A stretch of DNA of 64,000 nt. Source: Hyphomonas polymorpha PS728. Lineage in GTDB: Bacteria > Pseudomonadota > Alphaproteobacteria > Caulobacterales > Hyphomonadaceae. Under the pieces are notes generated by a model that was not told the DNA's origin, did no database searches, and worked only from the letters and a program-made list of their open reading frames with translations. The DNA lies in contig NZ_ARYM01000002.1 of assembly GCF_000685315.1 (NCBI RefSeq), positions 62,001-126,000 of the forward strand, read 5' to 3'. The position numbers were made by a program, and so were the translations under genes. Shown here in pieces: positions 1 through 7,983 of the stretch (within the stretch, counting starts at the first letter, position 1; each line of letters begins with the position of its first letter).

Positions 1-66
1 GCAACGCGCAGGCACAACGGCGCTGAGACCGCAGGGCTCCGCAATAGCCGCGAGCAATTCATCTAA
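1..66 (+). CDS. Possible 3' end of an unidentified gene (partial)
   Basis: Frame 1 is open from the first base to a TAA at 64-66, giving 21 codons ending in -REQFI. It would converge with the next gene and overlap its stop by a few bases, as several convergent pairs in this window do. The fragment is too short to identify, and an open frame of this length can arise by chance in GC-rich DNA. Confidence 0.3.
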   Translation, partial: ATRRHNGAETAGLRNSREQFI

Positions 67-725
67 GCCTCATGGGGCGAGATCAGCCCCATATCCTCGC
101 GGCGGCGGATCACATATGAAACGATTACCGCGCCCACCATCTTGCCGATAACAAAAACAATCCAGTTTACGGGGTGCAGCATGTTGCCCGGCTCAGCCCC
201 CAGCTGCATCTGCTGGGCAATGTCGGCGCCATAGAGGAACACCGTCGTATCCACCGGTGAGGCCAGCGCGCTGGAAATCAGGATGCGGGTCGAGAGGCGG
301 TATTTCGTGAAGGTGTAGACCATCCAGTCGACAAATTCCGACACGGCGAAGGCAATTCCGCTCGCCAGCGCAATCACCGGCCAGGAATAGAAAAACGACC
401 ACGCCACCGCGATCGCCATCAGGATCAGCACCTTGTGCCCCATCTCCCGTTGCACGAAGTCACGGATGACGAAGACCATCCCGGTCACCATCGTCATCGG
501 GTGCAGCGCCACGCCCGGCGCATAATCCCCGCCTGGCGCGATGATCTCAGCCTGGGGAATCACGCTGAACGACCAGTTGAGGAAGGGAATCAGCGCCACA
601 TAGATGAAGGCCCAGAACCGTCCGTTCAGAAACCAGATGGCGCAAAATGTGAGCAGCAGCGCGCCCAGCGCCGGCCCTATCAACTGCGGCTGACCATTGG
701 TCAGGACCGATACCAGTTCAGACAT
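63..725 (-). CDS. VUT family (YhhQ-like) integral membrane transporter
   Basis: A 220-residue, very hydrophobic protein with about six membrane segments. The pattern fits the VUT family (vitamin uptake, YhhQ-like): conserved polar residues sit in the membrane segments, for example the D-P-V-D-T motif near residue 158 and the basic R-R-R-E-D tail. Known members import queuosine precursors such as preQ0/preQ1; no queuosine gene lies nearby, so the substrate is open. The gene is divergent from folA across a 140-bp gap. I looked for a preQ1 aptamer in that gap and saw none. Confidence 0.75.
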   Translation of the reverse strand: MSELVSVLTNGQPQLIGPALGALLLTFCAIWFLNGRFWAFIYVALIPFLNWSFSVIPQAEIIAPGGDYAPGVALHPMTMVTGMVFVIRDFVQREMGHKVLILMAIAVAWSFFYSWPVIALASGIAFAVSEFVDWMVYTFTKYRLSTRILISSALASPVDTTVFLYGADIAQQMQLGAEPGNMLHPVNWIVFVIGKMVGAVIVSYVIRRREDMGLISPHEA

Positions 726-865
726 TTGTGAGCGTTCCCCCGATGTACCAGTTTAATACAGTTGCCGCTGCTTTCGGTGCTTGCTTAAACCATGCACTCG
801 GGGCGAGGAAGCGGGCAATCGGGAGTGCGCCAGTCGGACTGACGTGAAAGATAATAACAAGAACA

Positions 866-1396
866 ATGTCCATCGAAGTCAAACTCTGCCTGATCGTTGC
901 GCAGGCGCGCAATCGGGTCATCGGCGCATCCGGCCGTCTCCCCTGGCGGCTGAAGGATGACATGGCATTCTTCAAGGCAACCACGATGGGCGCGCCCATC
1001 ATCATGGGCCGCAAGACCTGGGAAAGCTTCCCCAAACGCCCGCTGCCTGGCCGCGAGAATATCGTGCTGACGCGCGACTGGGACTATGACGCCGCCGAGG
1101 CGCGCGTCTATTCCAGCTTCCCGGCGGCCATGAACGCGGCCCGCGCCATCGCCACGCGCGAAGGCAAGGACGAAGCCTTCGTCATCGGCGGCGCGGAAAT
1201 CTACAACCTCGCCCTGCCTTTCGCCGACCGGATCTACCTCACCGAGGTCGAAACCGAGGTCGAGGGCGACGCGCATTTCCCGCAGCTTGACATGCGCCAG
1301 TGGCGCCAGGATGAGCTGGCCGTCCATCCGGCAGGGGAGGGCAACGACCACGCCTTCCGTATCCTCCGCCTCGATCGCGCTTCCGCCCACGCCTGA
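866..1396 (+). CDS. folA: Dihydrofolate reductase
   Basis: Reduces dihydrofolate to tetrahydrofolate with NADPH in the cytoplasm. At 176 residues it has the family length. It shows the N-terminal I-V-A-Q-A strand, the G-R-L-P-W loop with the substrate-binding acidic residue in the following L-K-D-D-M helix, the I-I-M-G-R-K-T-W-E-S motif, and the V-I-G-G-A-E-I-Y cofactor motif near residue 111. Thymidylate synthase, the usual neighbour, is not in the window. The ATG lies behind a weak purine stretch, so the ribosome site is not strong. Confidence 0.95.
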   Translation: MSIEVKLCLIVAQARNRVIGASGRLPWRLKDDMAFFKATTMGAPIIMGRKTWESFPKRPLPGRENIVLTRDWDYDAAEARVYSSFPAAMNAARAIATREGKDEAFVIGGAEIYNLALPFADRIYLTEVETEVEGDAHFPQLDMRQWRQDELAVHPAGEGNDHAFRILRLDRASAHA

Positions 1397-1491
1397 CCGG
1401 TCCCGTCGGCTTCACGCCGGGGCAGTGATGGACACTGCCCGCATCCCGGCTTTACCCTCCCGGAAAAGAAACCTTCCGGGAGGAAAACATC

Positions 1492-2412
1492 ATGGATTTT
1501 GAAGTCGTCGCCTCAGGCTTGGGTTTTCCCGAAGGCCCAGTCGTCATGGAAGATGGCTCGGTCATCATCGTCGAGATCCAGAAGGGCTGCATCTCCCGCC
1601 TCTGGAACGGCAAGCGCGAGGTGATCGCCACGCCGGGCGGCGGCCCCAACGGCCTCGCTATCGGCCCGGACGGCGCCCTCTATTGCTGCAACAATGGCGG
1701 CTTTGAATATCATGAGGTCGGCGGCCTCACGATCCCCGGCAATTGCCCGCCCGATTATTCCGGCGGCCGTATCGAGCGGATCGACCTCTCCACCGGCAAA
1801 GTGGACCGCCTCTATGAAGCCGTGGACGGAAACTCCCTGCGCGGTCCCAACGACATCGTATTCGACACCGAAGGCGGCTTCTACTTCACCGACCTCGGCA
1901 AGGGCTTCTCGCGCAACCGCGATCATGGCGGCGTCTATTATGCAAAGCCCGATGGCAGCCTGATCAAGGAAGTGGACTATCACCACATCTCCCCCAATGG
2001 CTGCGGCCTCTCGCCCGATGGCAAGACGCTCTACTTCGCCGACACGATGACCGCCCGCCTCTGGAGCTTTGCCCTCACCGGCCCCGGCGAATACACGCCC
2101 CATAAGCCGCCCTTCCTGCGCGGCCGCGTGATTACAGGGCAGACAGAGCTTTGCTATTTCGACAGCCTTGCGGTCGCCGCCTCCGGAAACGTCTGTGTGG
2201 CAACAATCCTCAAGAATGGCGGCTATGGCGGCATCACGACCATCACGCCCGAAGGCAAATCCACCTTCACCGAAATTCCCGACCCCTTCGTCACCAACAT
2301 TGCCTTTGGCGGGGCAGACATGCGCGACGCCTATATCTGCGCCTCCAGCACCGGCCAGCTGATCAAAACCCGCTGGGCAGAGCCGGGCCTGAAGCTGAAC
2401 TACAACGCCTGA
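1492..2412 (+). CDS. SMP-30/gluconolactonase-like beta-propeller protein
   Basis: A 306-residue protein of the SMP-30/gluconolaconase/LRE family, a six-bladed propeller that usually hydrolyses sugar lactones using a metal held by Glu, Asn and Asp. Visible hallmarks are the early F-P-E-G-P-V motif (metal Glu), G-G-G-P-N-G-L near residue 50, R-G-P-N-D-I-V near 118 (metal Asn) and the S-P-N-G-C-G-L-S-P-D-G-K-T-L-Y-F-A-D repeat near 170. There is no signal peptide. GGGAGGA sits 8 bases before the ATG, and a hairpin (CCCGG...CCGGG) surrounds the leader. The substrate is unknown. Confidence 0.85.
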   Translation: MDFEVVASGLGFPEGPVVMEDGSVIIVEIQKGCISRLWNGKREVIATPGGGPNGLAIGPDGALYCCNNGGFEYHEVGGLTIPGNCPPDYSGGRIERIDLSTGKVDRLYEAVDGNSLRGPNDIVFDTEGGFYFTDLGKGFSRNRDHGGVYYAKPDGSLIKEVDYHHISPNGCGLSPDGKTLYFADTMTARLWSFALTGPGEYTPHKPPFLRGRVITGQTELCYFDSLAVAASGNVCVATILKNGGYGGITTITPEGKSTFTEIPDPFVTNIAFGGADMRDAYICASSTGQLIKTRWAEPGLKLNYNA

Positions 2413-2554
2413 TGGCCAGGGCCTGACCCTTCCACCTTCGTCACCCTCGGCGGGCAAAGCCCGTCAGAGGACCTATCTTCTTGCATCGGCAGTTTCCAAG
2501 CTTTGCCAGCCATGCCATGGTCCCGGTCACGTTTTGCCACCGGGAGCCATCGCC

Positions 2555-3082
2555 ATGCGCCGCACACTCGCCCTTCTGCCCGTCCTCTTCGCGCTCGCCG
2601 CGGTGCCCGCCCTGGCCGGGCCGGAAGATTTCCGCGCGGGCACGGTCATCCCCGGCTATGGCAAGTTCGCCCCGGTCGCAGACCCTACGCTCACGCCGGA
2701 AACCGAATTCAGGATTGCCTATGATGTGGCCGCCGGCGCCGAGCCCGGCAAAGCCAATGCCGCGCTCGACCGTGTGGCCCGTTTCCTCAACATGGCCGCC
2801 GCCGCCGGTGTCCCGGCAGAGAATGTCGCCCTTGCGGTCGTGGTCCACGGCCCGGCCACCAATGACCTGCGCAAGGTGATGAAGGATGGCTCCCCCAATC
2901 CCAGCGCGCCGCTGGTGGAGGCCCTTCTGGCAAACGGGGTTTCCATCATCCTCTGCGGCCAGGCAGGTGTCATGCATGATGCCGCGCCGGAGGATCTGGT
3001 CGAAGGCGTAACCGTCTCCCTCTCGGCGATGACCGCGCATGCCCAGCTCCAGCAGCAGGGCTATACGCTGAACCCGTTCTGA
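2555..3082 (+). CDS. Exported DsrE/DsrF-like protein
   Basis: 175 residues from the chosen ATG, which lies 8 bases after GGGAG and starts a clean signal peptide (M-R-R-T-L-A-L-L ... A-L-A, cleavage near residue 22); an upstream TTG would only add seven residues. The mature part resembles DsrE-fold proteins: alpha/beta pattern, A-V-V-V-H-G-P-A-T-N-D-L strand, and one Cys in S-I-I-L-C-G-Q-A near residue 135 where DsrE-like proteins carry their sulfur-handling Cys. A periplasmic DsrE-like role in sulfur chemistry is inference from fold family only. Confidence 0.65.
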   Translation: MRRTLALLPVLFALAAVPALAGPEDFRAGTVIPGYGKFAPVADPTLTPETEFRIAYDVAAGAEPGKANAALDRVARFLNMAAAAGVPAENVALAVVVHGPATNDLRKVMKDGSPNPSAPLVEALLANGVSIILCGQAGVMHDAAPEDLVEGVTVSLSAMTAHAQLQQQGYTLNPF

Positions 3083-3088
3083 CGCCGC

Positions 3089-3544
3089 CTAGCGCGCCGC
3101 GATACATTCCACTTCCACCAGCGCCCCGAAGGGCAGGGCGGAAACCGCAACAGCCGTCCGCGCGGGCGGGTTTGCGGGGAAGTAGTCCGCATACACCTCA
3201 TTCATAGGGCCATATTGCTCGATGTCAGTCATGAACACGGTGCATTTCAGAAGGTCATCCATCGTGCGCCCCGCCTTCTCCAGATTGCCCTTCACCGCGT
3301 CCATCGCCTGGCGCGTGGCTTCTTTTACGTCGCCCGTCTCGCTCCGTCCGATCACGCCGGCCAGATAGATCGTATCCCCATGACCCACCGCCGCGCTATA
3401 AAGCTGATTGCCTGGCACCAGCACCATTTTCTCCGGCGGCGGCATCGGAAACGCCTTCGGCGCAGGCCGGCCGTGATCCTGAATGTTCACGCACGCGCCC
3501 AGCGCGGCAGGGGCGAGCAGGGCCATCAGGGCAAAGTGTTTCAT
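3089..3544 (-). CDS. RidA/YjgF-like lipoprotein or exported protein
   Basis: 151 residues from an ATG preceded by GGAAGG. The N-terminus is a signal sequence ending in L-G-A-C, so Cys 18 or so is a likely lipobox. The rest is a RidA (YjgF/YER057c/UK114) domain: G-D-T-I-Y-L-A-G-V-I-G near residue 58, the helix R-Q-A-M-D-A-V-K-G-N-L, and P-P-A-R-T-A-V-A-V-S-A-L-P near 127 containing the conserved Arg. Cytoplasmic RidA deaminates reactive enamines; exported members of this superfamily exist but their role is unclear. Convergent with the DsrE-like gene. Confidence 0.8.
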   Translation of the reverse strand: MKHFALMALLAPAALGACVNIQDHGRPAPKAFPMPPPEKMVLVPGNQLYSAAVGHGDTIYLAGVIGRSETGDVKEATRQAMDAVKGNLEKAGRTMDDLLKCTVFMTDIEQYGPMNEVYADYFPANPPARTAVAVSALPFGALVEVECIAAR

Positions 3545-3645
3545 GGGGCTGCCTTCCTTCTCATCAAAGCACAACACCGTAGGGCGGGTCAGCCAAAGGC
3601 GTAACCCGCCAATCCACCGCGAGAGAAAATAAACGCGGGGCAGGC

Positions 3646-4170
3646 TCATCCCCGCGCCCCGCTGATCGCCCGGATGCCCTCGAATATGGAAAGGGTCGTC
3701 AGGCAATCGTCCAGCGCCCGGTGGGCGGCGTCCTGGCCCACGCCGAAATGCCGCGCCACGGTTGCCAGCTTGTAGTCAGGCAGGCGCAGGTATCGCCGCG
3801 CCGCCTGCAGGGCGCAAACCACGGGATGGGTCTCAAACACCTCCGGCGCCGCCGCGCGCAGGAAGCTCATGTCAAACCCTGCATTATATGCCACAATCGG
3901 CAGCCCACGGATAAATCCTGCCAGCTCCGCCACCACCTCATGCCCCTCAGGCGCCCCCTCCAGCATGTCGCTGCTGATCCCGGTCAGCCGCGTAATGTGA
4001 TGGGGCAGGGCGGCGTCACATCGCACAAAGCTCGAAAAGCTCGCCCGCGCGCCGGTCACCATATCCACCCGCACCGCGTCCACCTCAATAATCTGACAAG
4101 TGCGCGGACTGAACCCCGTCGTCTCAAGGTCCACCACCACAAATTCATGCAGTTCATGCGGCGCAGTCAA
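3646..4170 (-). CDS. DnaQ-like 3'-5' exonuclease (DEDDh)
   Basis: 174 residues forming one exonuclease domain. The acidic catalytic residues are visible: V-V-D-L-E-T-T-G (Exo I, near residue 12), A-Y-N-A-G-F-D (Exo II, near 95) and H-R-A-L-D-D (Exo III, near 148, with the DEDDh His). It has no polymerase tau-binding extension, so it is either a free-standing epsilon-like proofreading/repair exonuclease or an RNase T-like enzyme; the main dnaQ is probably elsewhere. The gene overlaps no neighbour and is divergent from the nuclease gene that follows. Confidence 0.85.
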   Translation of the reverse strand: MTAPHELHEFVVVDLETTGFSPRTCQIIEVDAVRVDMVTGARASFSSFVRCDAALPHHITRLTGISSDMLEGAPEGHEVVAELAGFIRGLPIVAYNAGFDMSFLRAAAPEVFETHPVVCALQAARRYLRLPDYKLATVARHFGVGQDAAHRALDDCLTTLSIFEGIRAISGARG

Positions 4171-4433
4171 ATGCCCTCAGCCTCCAATGCGGCAGCGCTC
4201 CCTCGCGCCCGCCAAGCCCATCTCCCTCTAGGCCCGTTTCCCAACCGGGCCAAGCGCCAAAGCCGGACCAATACACGCCGCGACCGGCTCACCCTGAGCG
4301 AAGCAAAAAGGGCAAGTCGGGGCAGGTTGTGCGTTGCCCTACTCCCTCGCAATTTTGCGATGATGCCAGCTATATTGGAGTCTTGGTAAGATTGGCCGAG
4401 ACTGTCGGTAGCGAAGATGGAAAGAGCAGGCAT

Positions 4434-5414
4434 ATGGCGTCATTTGAAGAGTTGCCGACAACCTCTGGGCCGCAGCGCTTTGATGCTGTCTCGCGTGTCG
4501 AGGAAGTTGTGACTGACATTTTAACCATGGACTTGCTGCACAGCTCGCCAGCATTTCTTCAGCGAGTTCTTGAGCTGGCGGGTGCGGCCTCCCCTTCAGA
4601 AATTGTCTCAATCCGGCGATCGGTGTCGGATACGTCGATGGGGGAGACGGATGTCGAACTCGTCATTCAGCTCGGCTCGAAGCGGCAAGCGATCCTGATC
4701 GAGAATAAAATTCGGGCGCCGGTGATGGATCGGCAGTTCGAGCGTTACCGGATGCGGGGTAATGCGGGTAAAGCCAGCGGGCAGTGGGATGATTTCTGCG
4801 TAATTCTCATGTCGCCACAGTCGTACTTTGATGAGCTTGATGCAGAGCAAAAGGAATATGTGGACGCTAACCTGTCCTATGAGATGATTGTGGAATTCCT
4901 TGCAAGCTTTTCCGAGCATGCTTTCAAACGTCACATATTCCAGTCCGCAGTTGCTCAATTCAAGAAAGGCTATGTGAGGATAGCCGATGCGAGGATGATC
5001 TCATTTCATCAAAACTACTGGGCGCTCGCCTCCGCGAAATTTCCGCAATTGCGTATGATGAAGCCAGATGTTGTTGGTAGCGATGGTAGTTGGATATACT
5101 TCCCACCGTTATATGGAGACACGAATAAGGTTCGCTTGATCCATAAGTTCAAGGGAATCGGATGTGAGCTTTCCGTCACAACGCGACGTGCTGAGGAAAT
5201 CGCCACGGCGCTTGAACCGCATCTGGATGTGGATATGGTCGTTCGCTCCATGAAGACTGCCGCGTACATAAATATCAAAACGCCTGCATTGGATCACCTG
5301 GCCGAATTTTCTGTTCTGGAGTCTGATCTTCTGATCAGCCTCCAACAATTGGACAGGTTGCGATTGTTTGCGCTGAATGAGAACGTGCGGGGACTGATCA
5401 ATCAACACATCTAA
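4434..5414 (+). CDS. PD-(D/E)XK nuclease superfamily protein (possibly acquired)
   Basis: 326 residues from the ATG in C-A-T-A-T-G, with GGAAAGAG about 12 bases upstream; the frame is open further upstream but without a better start. Residues near 78-102 read G-E-T-D-V-E-L then a beta strand and I-L-I-E-N-K-I, the D...ExK spacing of the PD-(D/E)XK fold as in the PDDEXK_4 family of proteins of unknown function. The C-terminal half is unlike anything I recognise. Codon use is visibly more AT-rich than all neighbours, and no methylase or toxin partner is adjacent. A DNA-processing or defence role is inference. Confidence 0.7.
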   Translation: MASFEELPTTSGPQRFDAVSRVEEVVTDILTMDLLHSSPAFLQRVLELAGAASPSEIVSIRRSVSDTSMGETDVELVIQLGSKRQAILIENKIRAPVMDRQFERYRMRGNAGKASGQWDDFCVILMSPQSYFDELDAEQKEYVDANLSYEMIVEFLASFSEHAFKRHIFQSAVAQFKKGYVRIADARMISFHQNYWALASAKFPQLRMMKPDVVGSDGSWIYFPPLYGDTNKVRLIHKFKGIGCELSVTTRRAEEIATALEPHLDVDMVVRSMKTAAYINIKTPALDHLAEFSVLESDLLISLQQLDRLRLFALNENVRGLINQHI

Positions 5415-5441
5415 GATGTAAAATCTCTTTTGAGCGGCCCC

Positions 5442-6653
5442 TCAATCCTCAAACACAATTTCCGGCGCGGGCTTTGTCACCAGCTCGTCCAGCGCAATCG
5501 CCACATTCCGCGCAAGTTTCAGGAAAACATCCGCCGCCGGACCATTTGACAGGGCGGCGGGCGTGCCCGCGTCGCCTGCTTCGCGGATGGCCTGCAGCAT
5601 CGGGATTTCCGCCAGAAGGGGCAGTCCCAGCGCCTGCGCCATTTTCCGGCCGCCGCCTTCGCCCATCAGATAGTGGCGGTTTCCGGCCGGGTCTTCAAAC
5701 CAGCTCATCGTTTCGGCAATGCCGATCACGGGCACATGCGTCTTGGCAAACATCGCCGCGCCCCGGCGCACGTCGGCCAGGGCCACTTCCTGCGGCGTCG
5801 TCACGATCAGCGCGGCGGTCACCGGCACCTTCTGCGCGATGGCGAGCTGCGCATCGCCGGTGCCGGGCGGGGTGTCGATGATCAGCAGGTCCAGCGGGTC
5901 TTCCTTCGTGCCCCATTCGGCATCGTTGAGCAGCTGGGTGATGGCCGACATCACGATCGGCCCACGCCAGATCATCGGCGCGTCAGGGTCTGAGAGGTAG
6001 CCGATGGAGAGGGTCTTCAGGCCATGCGCCTCGACCGGCACCAGCTTCTTGGCAGGGGAGGTGGCGGGCTCCGCGTTCACTGTGCCGAGCATGGTGGGGA
6101 TGGAGGGGCCATAGATGTCAGCGTCCAGCAGGCCGACCTTCATGCCCGCCCGCGCCATCGCGGCGGCGAGGTTTACCGACACGGTCGACTTGCCAACCCC
6201 GCCCTTGGCGCTGGCGACCACCAGGATGCGCGCGATGCCCGGAAGGGGGCGCATCGGGGTGGCCGGCGGCGGGGCGCCCTGGCTCAGCGCCTCGTCGGAA
6301 AGGCGCGCGCCCTTGGTGACGCGGCGTGTCCCGGCAGGGGGCGAGGGTGTCAGCGGAATGTCCGGATTTGTCCGGTTCTGTCCGGAATGAGCATTGGAAT
6401 GAGTCTGATTGGGCGCCTTTTCCGCGGTCAGAACGGTGGTTACCTTTTCGATGCCGGGAATGCGCGCGGCGGCGTTCTCCGCCTCGATCCGGCGGGCCTC
6501 TGCGCCCGCAGTGTCGCCGCTGTCAGCCCGGATCACCAGGATCGCCCGGCCATCTTCCCCGATAGTGACGGACTCCAGCCAGTCCGGCGCCCCCAGCGCG
6601 CTGCGCACGGCTGCCGCGAGTTTCTCCCGGGACTTCTGCCTTGATCCAAACAT
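5442..6653 (-). CDS. mrp: Mrp/ApbC-type P-loop ATPase, Fe-S cluster carrier family
   Basis: 403 residues: an N-terminal MIP18/DUF59-like domain (1-75), a Pro/Asn-rich linker (about 80-135), then the Mrp ATPase with deviant Walker A S-A-K-G-G-V-G-K-S-T near 150, D-A-D-I-Y-G-P-S-I-P, and I-I-D-T-P-P-G-T-G-D. The family assembles and delivers Fe-S clusters through a CPxC motif; here the matching segment is M-S-W-F-E-D-P-A-G-N-R-H with no cysteines. Three 10-bp direct repeats lie inside the linker at 6359-6388. Monocistronic, divergent from hflK. Confidence 0.9.
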   Translation of the reverse strand: MFGSRQKSREKLAAAVRSALGAPDWLESVTIGEDGRAILVIRADSGDTAGAEARRIEAENAAARIPGIEKVTTVLTAEKAPNQTHSNAHSGQNRTNPDIPLTPSPPAGTRRVTKGARLSDEALSQGAPPPATPMRPLPGIARILVVASAKGGVGKSTVSVNLAAAMARAGMKVGLLDADIYGPSIPTMLGTVNAEPATSPAKKLVPVEAHGLKTLSIGYLSDPDAPMIWRGPIVMSAITQLLNDAEWGTKEDPLDLLIIDTPPGTGDAQLAIAQKVPVTAALIVTTPQEVALADVRRGAAMFAKTHVPVIGIAETMSWFEDPAGNRHYLMGEGGGRKMAQALGLPLLAEIPMLQAIREAGDAGTPAALSNGPAADVFLKLARNVAIALDELVTKPAPEIVFED

Positions 6654-6831
6654 TTAAGACTTCCTCGGCTAGAACGGGGCATAAATTGCGCAAACATCGG
6701 TTTGTGCGGGGTGAAGCAGGCGGCCTGGCACCCCGGAATGCGGCATTTTTGCTGCGCCGGGAAGCCGATTTAGCGTGCAGAGTGTGGTAGAGCCTCTATA
6801 TAGGCGGGAAACGCAGATTTCAGGAGGCTGA

Positions 6832-7983
6832 ATGCCCTGGGACGACAAGACAAAAGGCTCTGGCCCTTGGGGCGGAGGCGGTTCGGGTAATGGCAATGGG
6901 GGCGGAGAAGGTGGTTCTCCGTGGAACCGGCCTGGAAAACAGGATTCCGGGAACAAGGAACAGCCGGACCTGGAAGAACAGATGCGCCGCATGCAGGAGC
7001 GCTTTCGCCAGCGCCGCAATGGTGGCGGCGGCGGACGTAAAGGCGGCGGTGGTGGCAGTGGCGGCGCAGGCCGTGGCGCCGGTCCGCTTGGCATCATGGT
7101 CATCGTGGGCGTGGGTGTGCTCGCCTGGCTCTCCACCAGCATTGTGGTTGTGGCGCCTGAACAGCAGGCCGCCGTGTTCCGCTTTGGCAAGTGGCAGGCC
7201 AATTACGGCCCCGGCCTTCATTTCCATCTGCCCGCCCCGCTGGAAAGCCACCGGCTGATTCAGGTGGAAACCCGCACGGAAACCCCCATCGGCCGCACGC
7301 AGGACCAGAGCCTGATGCTGACCCAGGACGAGAACATTGTGGACATCCACTTCTCGGTCATCTGGAAGGTCGATACGCAGAACCCGGAAAACTACCTGCT
7401 CAATGTGCGCGACCCGGAAACGACGGTCGCCATGGTCGCCGAGTCGGTGATGCGCGAAGTGGTGGGCAAGACGCGCCTTCAGGCGATCATCACGACAGAG
7501 CGTGACCGCGTTCAGCAGCAGGTGGCCGAACAGACCCAGGCGCTTCTGAATGAATACCGCGCCGGTGTGCAGGTGCTTCAGGTGCAGATCGGCAAGGCAG
7601 ACCCGCCCCAGCCCGTCATCGAGGCGTTCAACGATGTGAACGTTGCCGAGCAGGATGCGGAAACCCTGACCAACCGCGCCACCCAGTTTGCCAATGAAGT
7701 TGTTCCGCAGGCCCGCGGTACGGCCTCGCGCCTGCAACAGGAATCTGAAGCTTACCGCGATCAGATCGTGGCCGATGCAAACGGTGAAGCCGCCCGCTTC
7801 GACCAGATCTATGAAGAGTATCGCAAGGCGCCGCGCGTCACGCGCGAGCGTATGTATCTTGAAACCATGGAACGTGTACTGGAGCGTTCGGACAAGCTGA
7901 TCCTCGACCAGAATTCGGGCGCTGTGCCCTATCTGCCGCTTGATCGCGTCCGGACCCAGCCCAACAGCGGAGGAGAGCGCTGA
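6832..7983 (+). CDS. hflK: FtsH protease modulator HflK
   Basis: 383-residue SPFH/band-7 protein. HflK and HflC form the large periplasmic cage that encloses FtsH in the inner membrane. The N-terminus is a long Gly-rich cytoplasmic segment (1-83, with runs of GG) followed by one membrane helix (85-105) and the band-7 domain (V-V-V-A-P-E-Q-Q-A-A-V-F-R-F-G). AGGAGG precedes the ATG by 5-6 bases. It is the first gene of hflK-hflC-DUF2065-degP; a TATATA at about 6799 is a possible -10. HflC starts inside its stop codon (TGATG). Confidence 0.95.
   Translation: MPWDDKTKGSGPWGGGGSGNGNGGGEGGSPWNRPGKQDSGNKEQPDLEEQMRRMQERFRQRRNGGGGGRKGGGGGSGGAGRGAGPLGIMVIVGVGVLAWLSTSIVVVAPEQQAAVFRFGKWQANYGPGLHFHLPAPLESHRLIQVETRTETPIGRTQDQSLMLTQDENIVDIHFSVIWKVDTQNPENYLLNVRDPETTVAMVAESVMREVVGKTRLQAIITTERDRVQQQVAEQTQALLNEYRAGVQVLQVQIGKADPPQPVIEAFNDVNVAEQDAETLTNRATQFANEVVPQARGTASRLQQESEAYRDQIVADANGEAARFDQIYEEYRKAPRVTRERMYLETMERVLERSDKLILDQNSGAVPYLPLDRVRTQPNSGGER

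Noticed and set aside
726-865. preQ1 riboswitch before the VUT transporter
   Set aside because: The short leader lacks the conserved hairpin and A-rich tail of preQ1-I and I saw no preQ1-II core.
4434-5414. Restriction-modification locus
   Set aside because: No methyltransferase or specificity gene is near; the nuclease stands alone.
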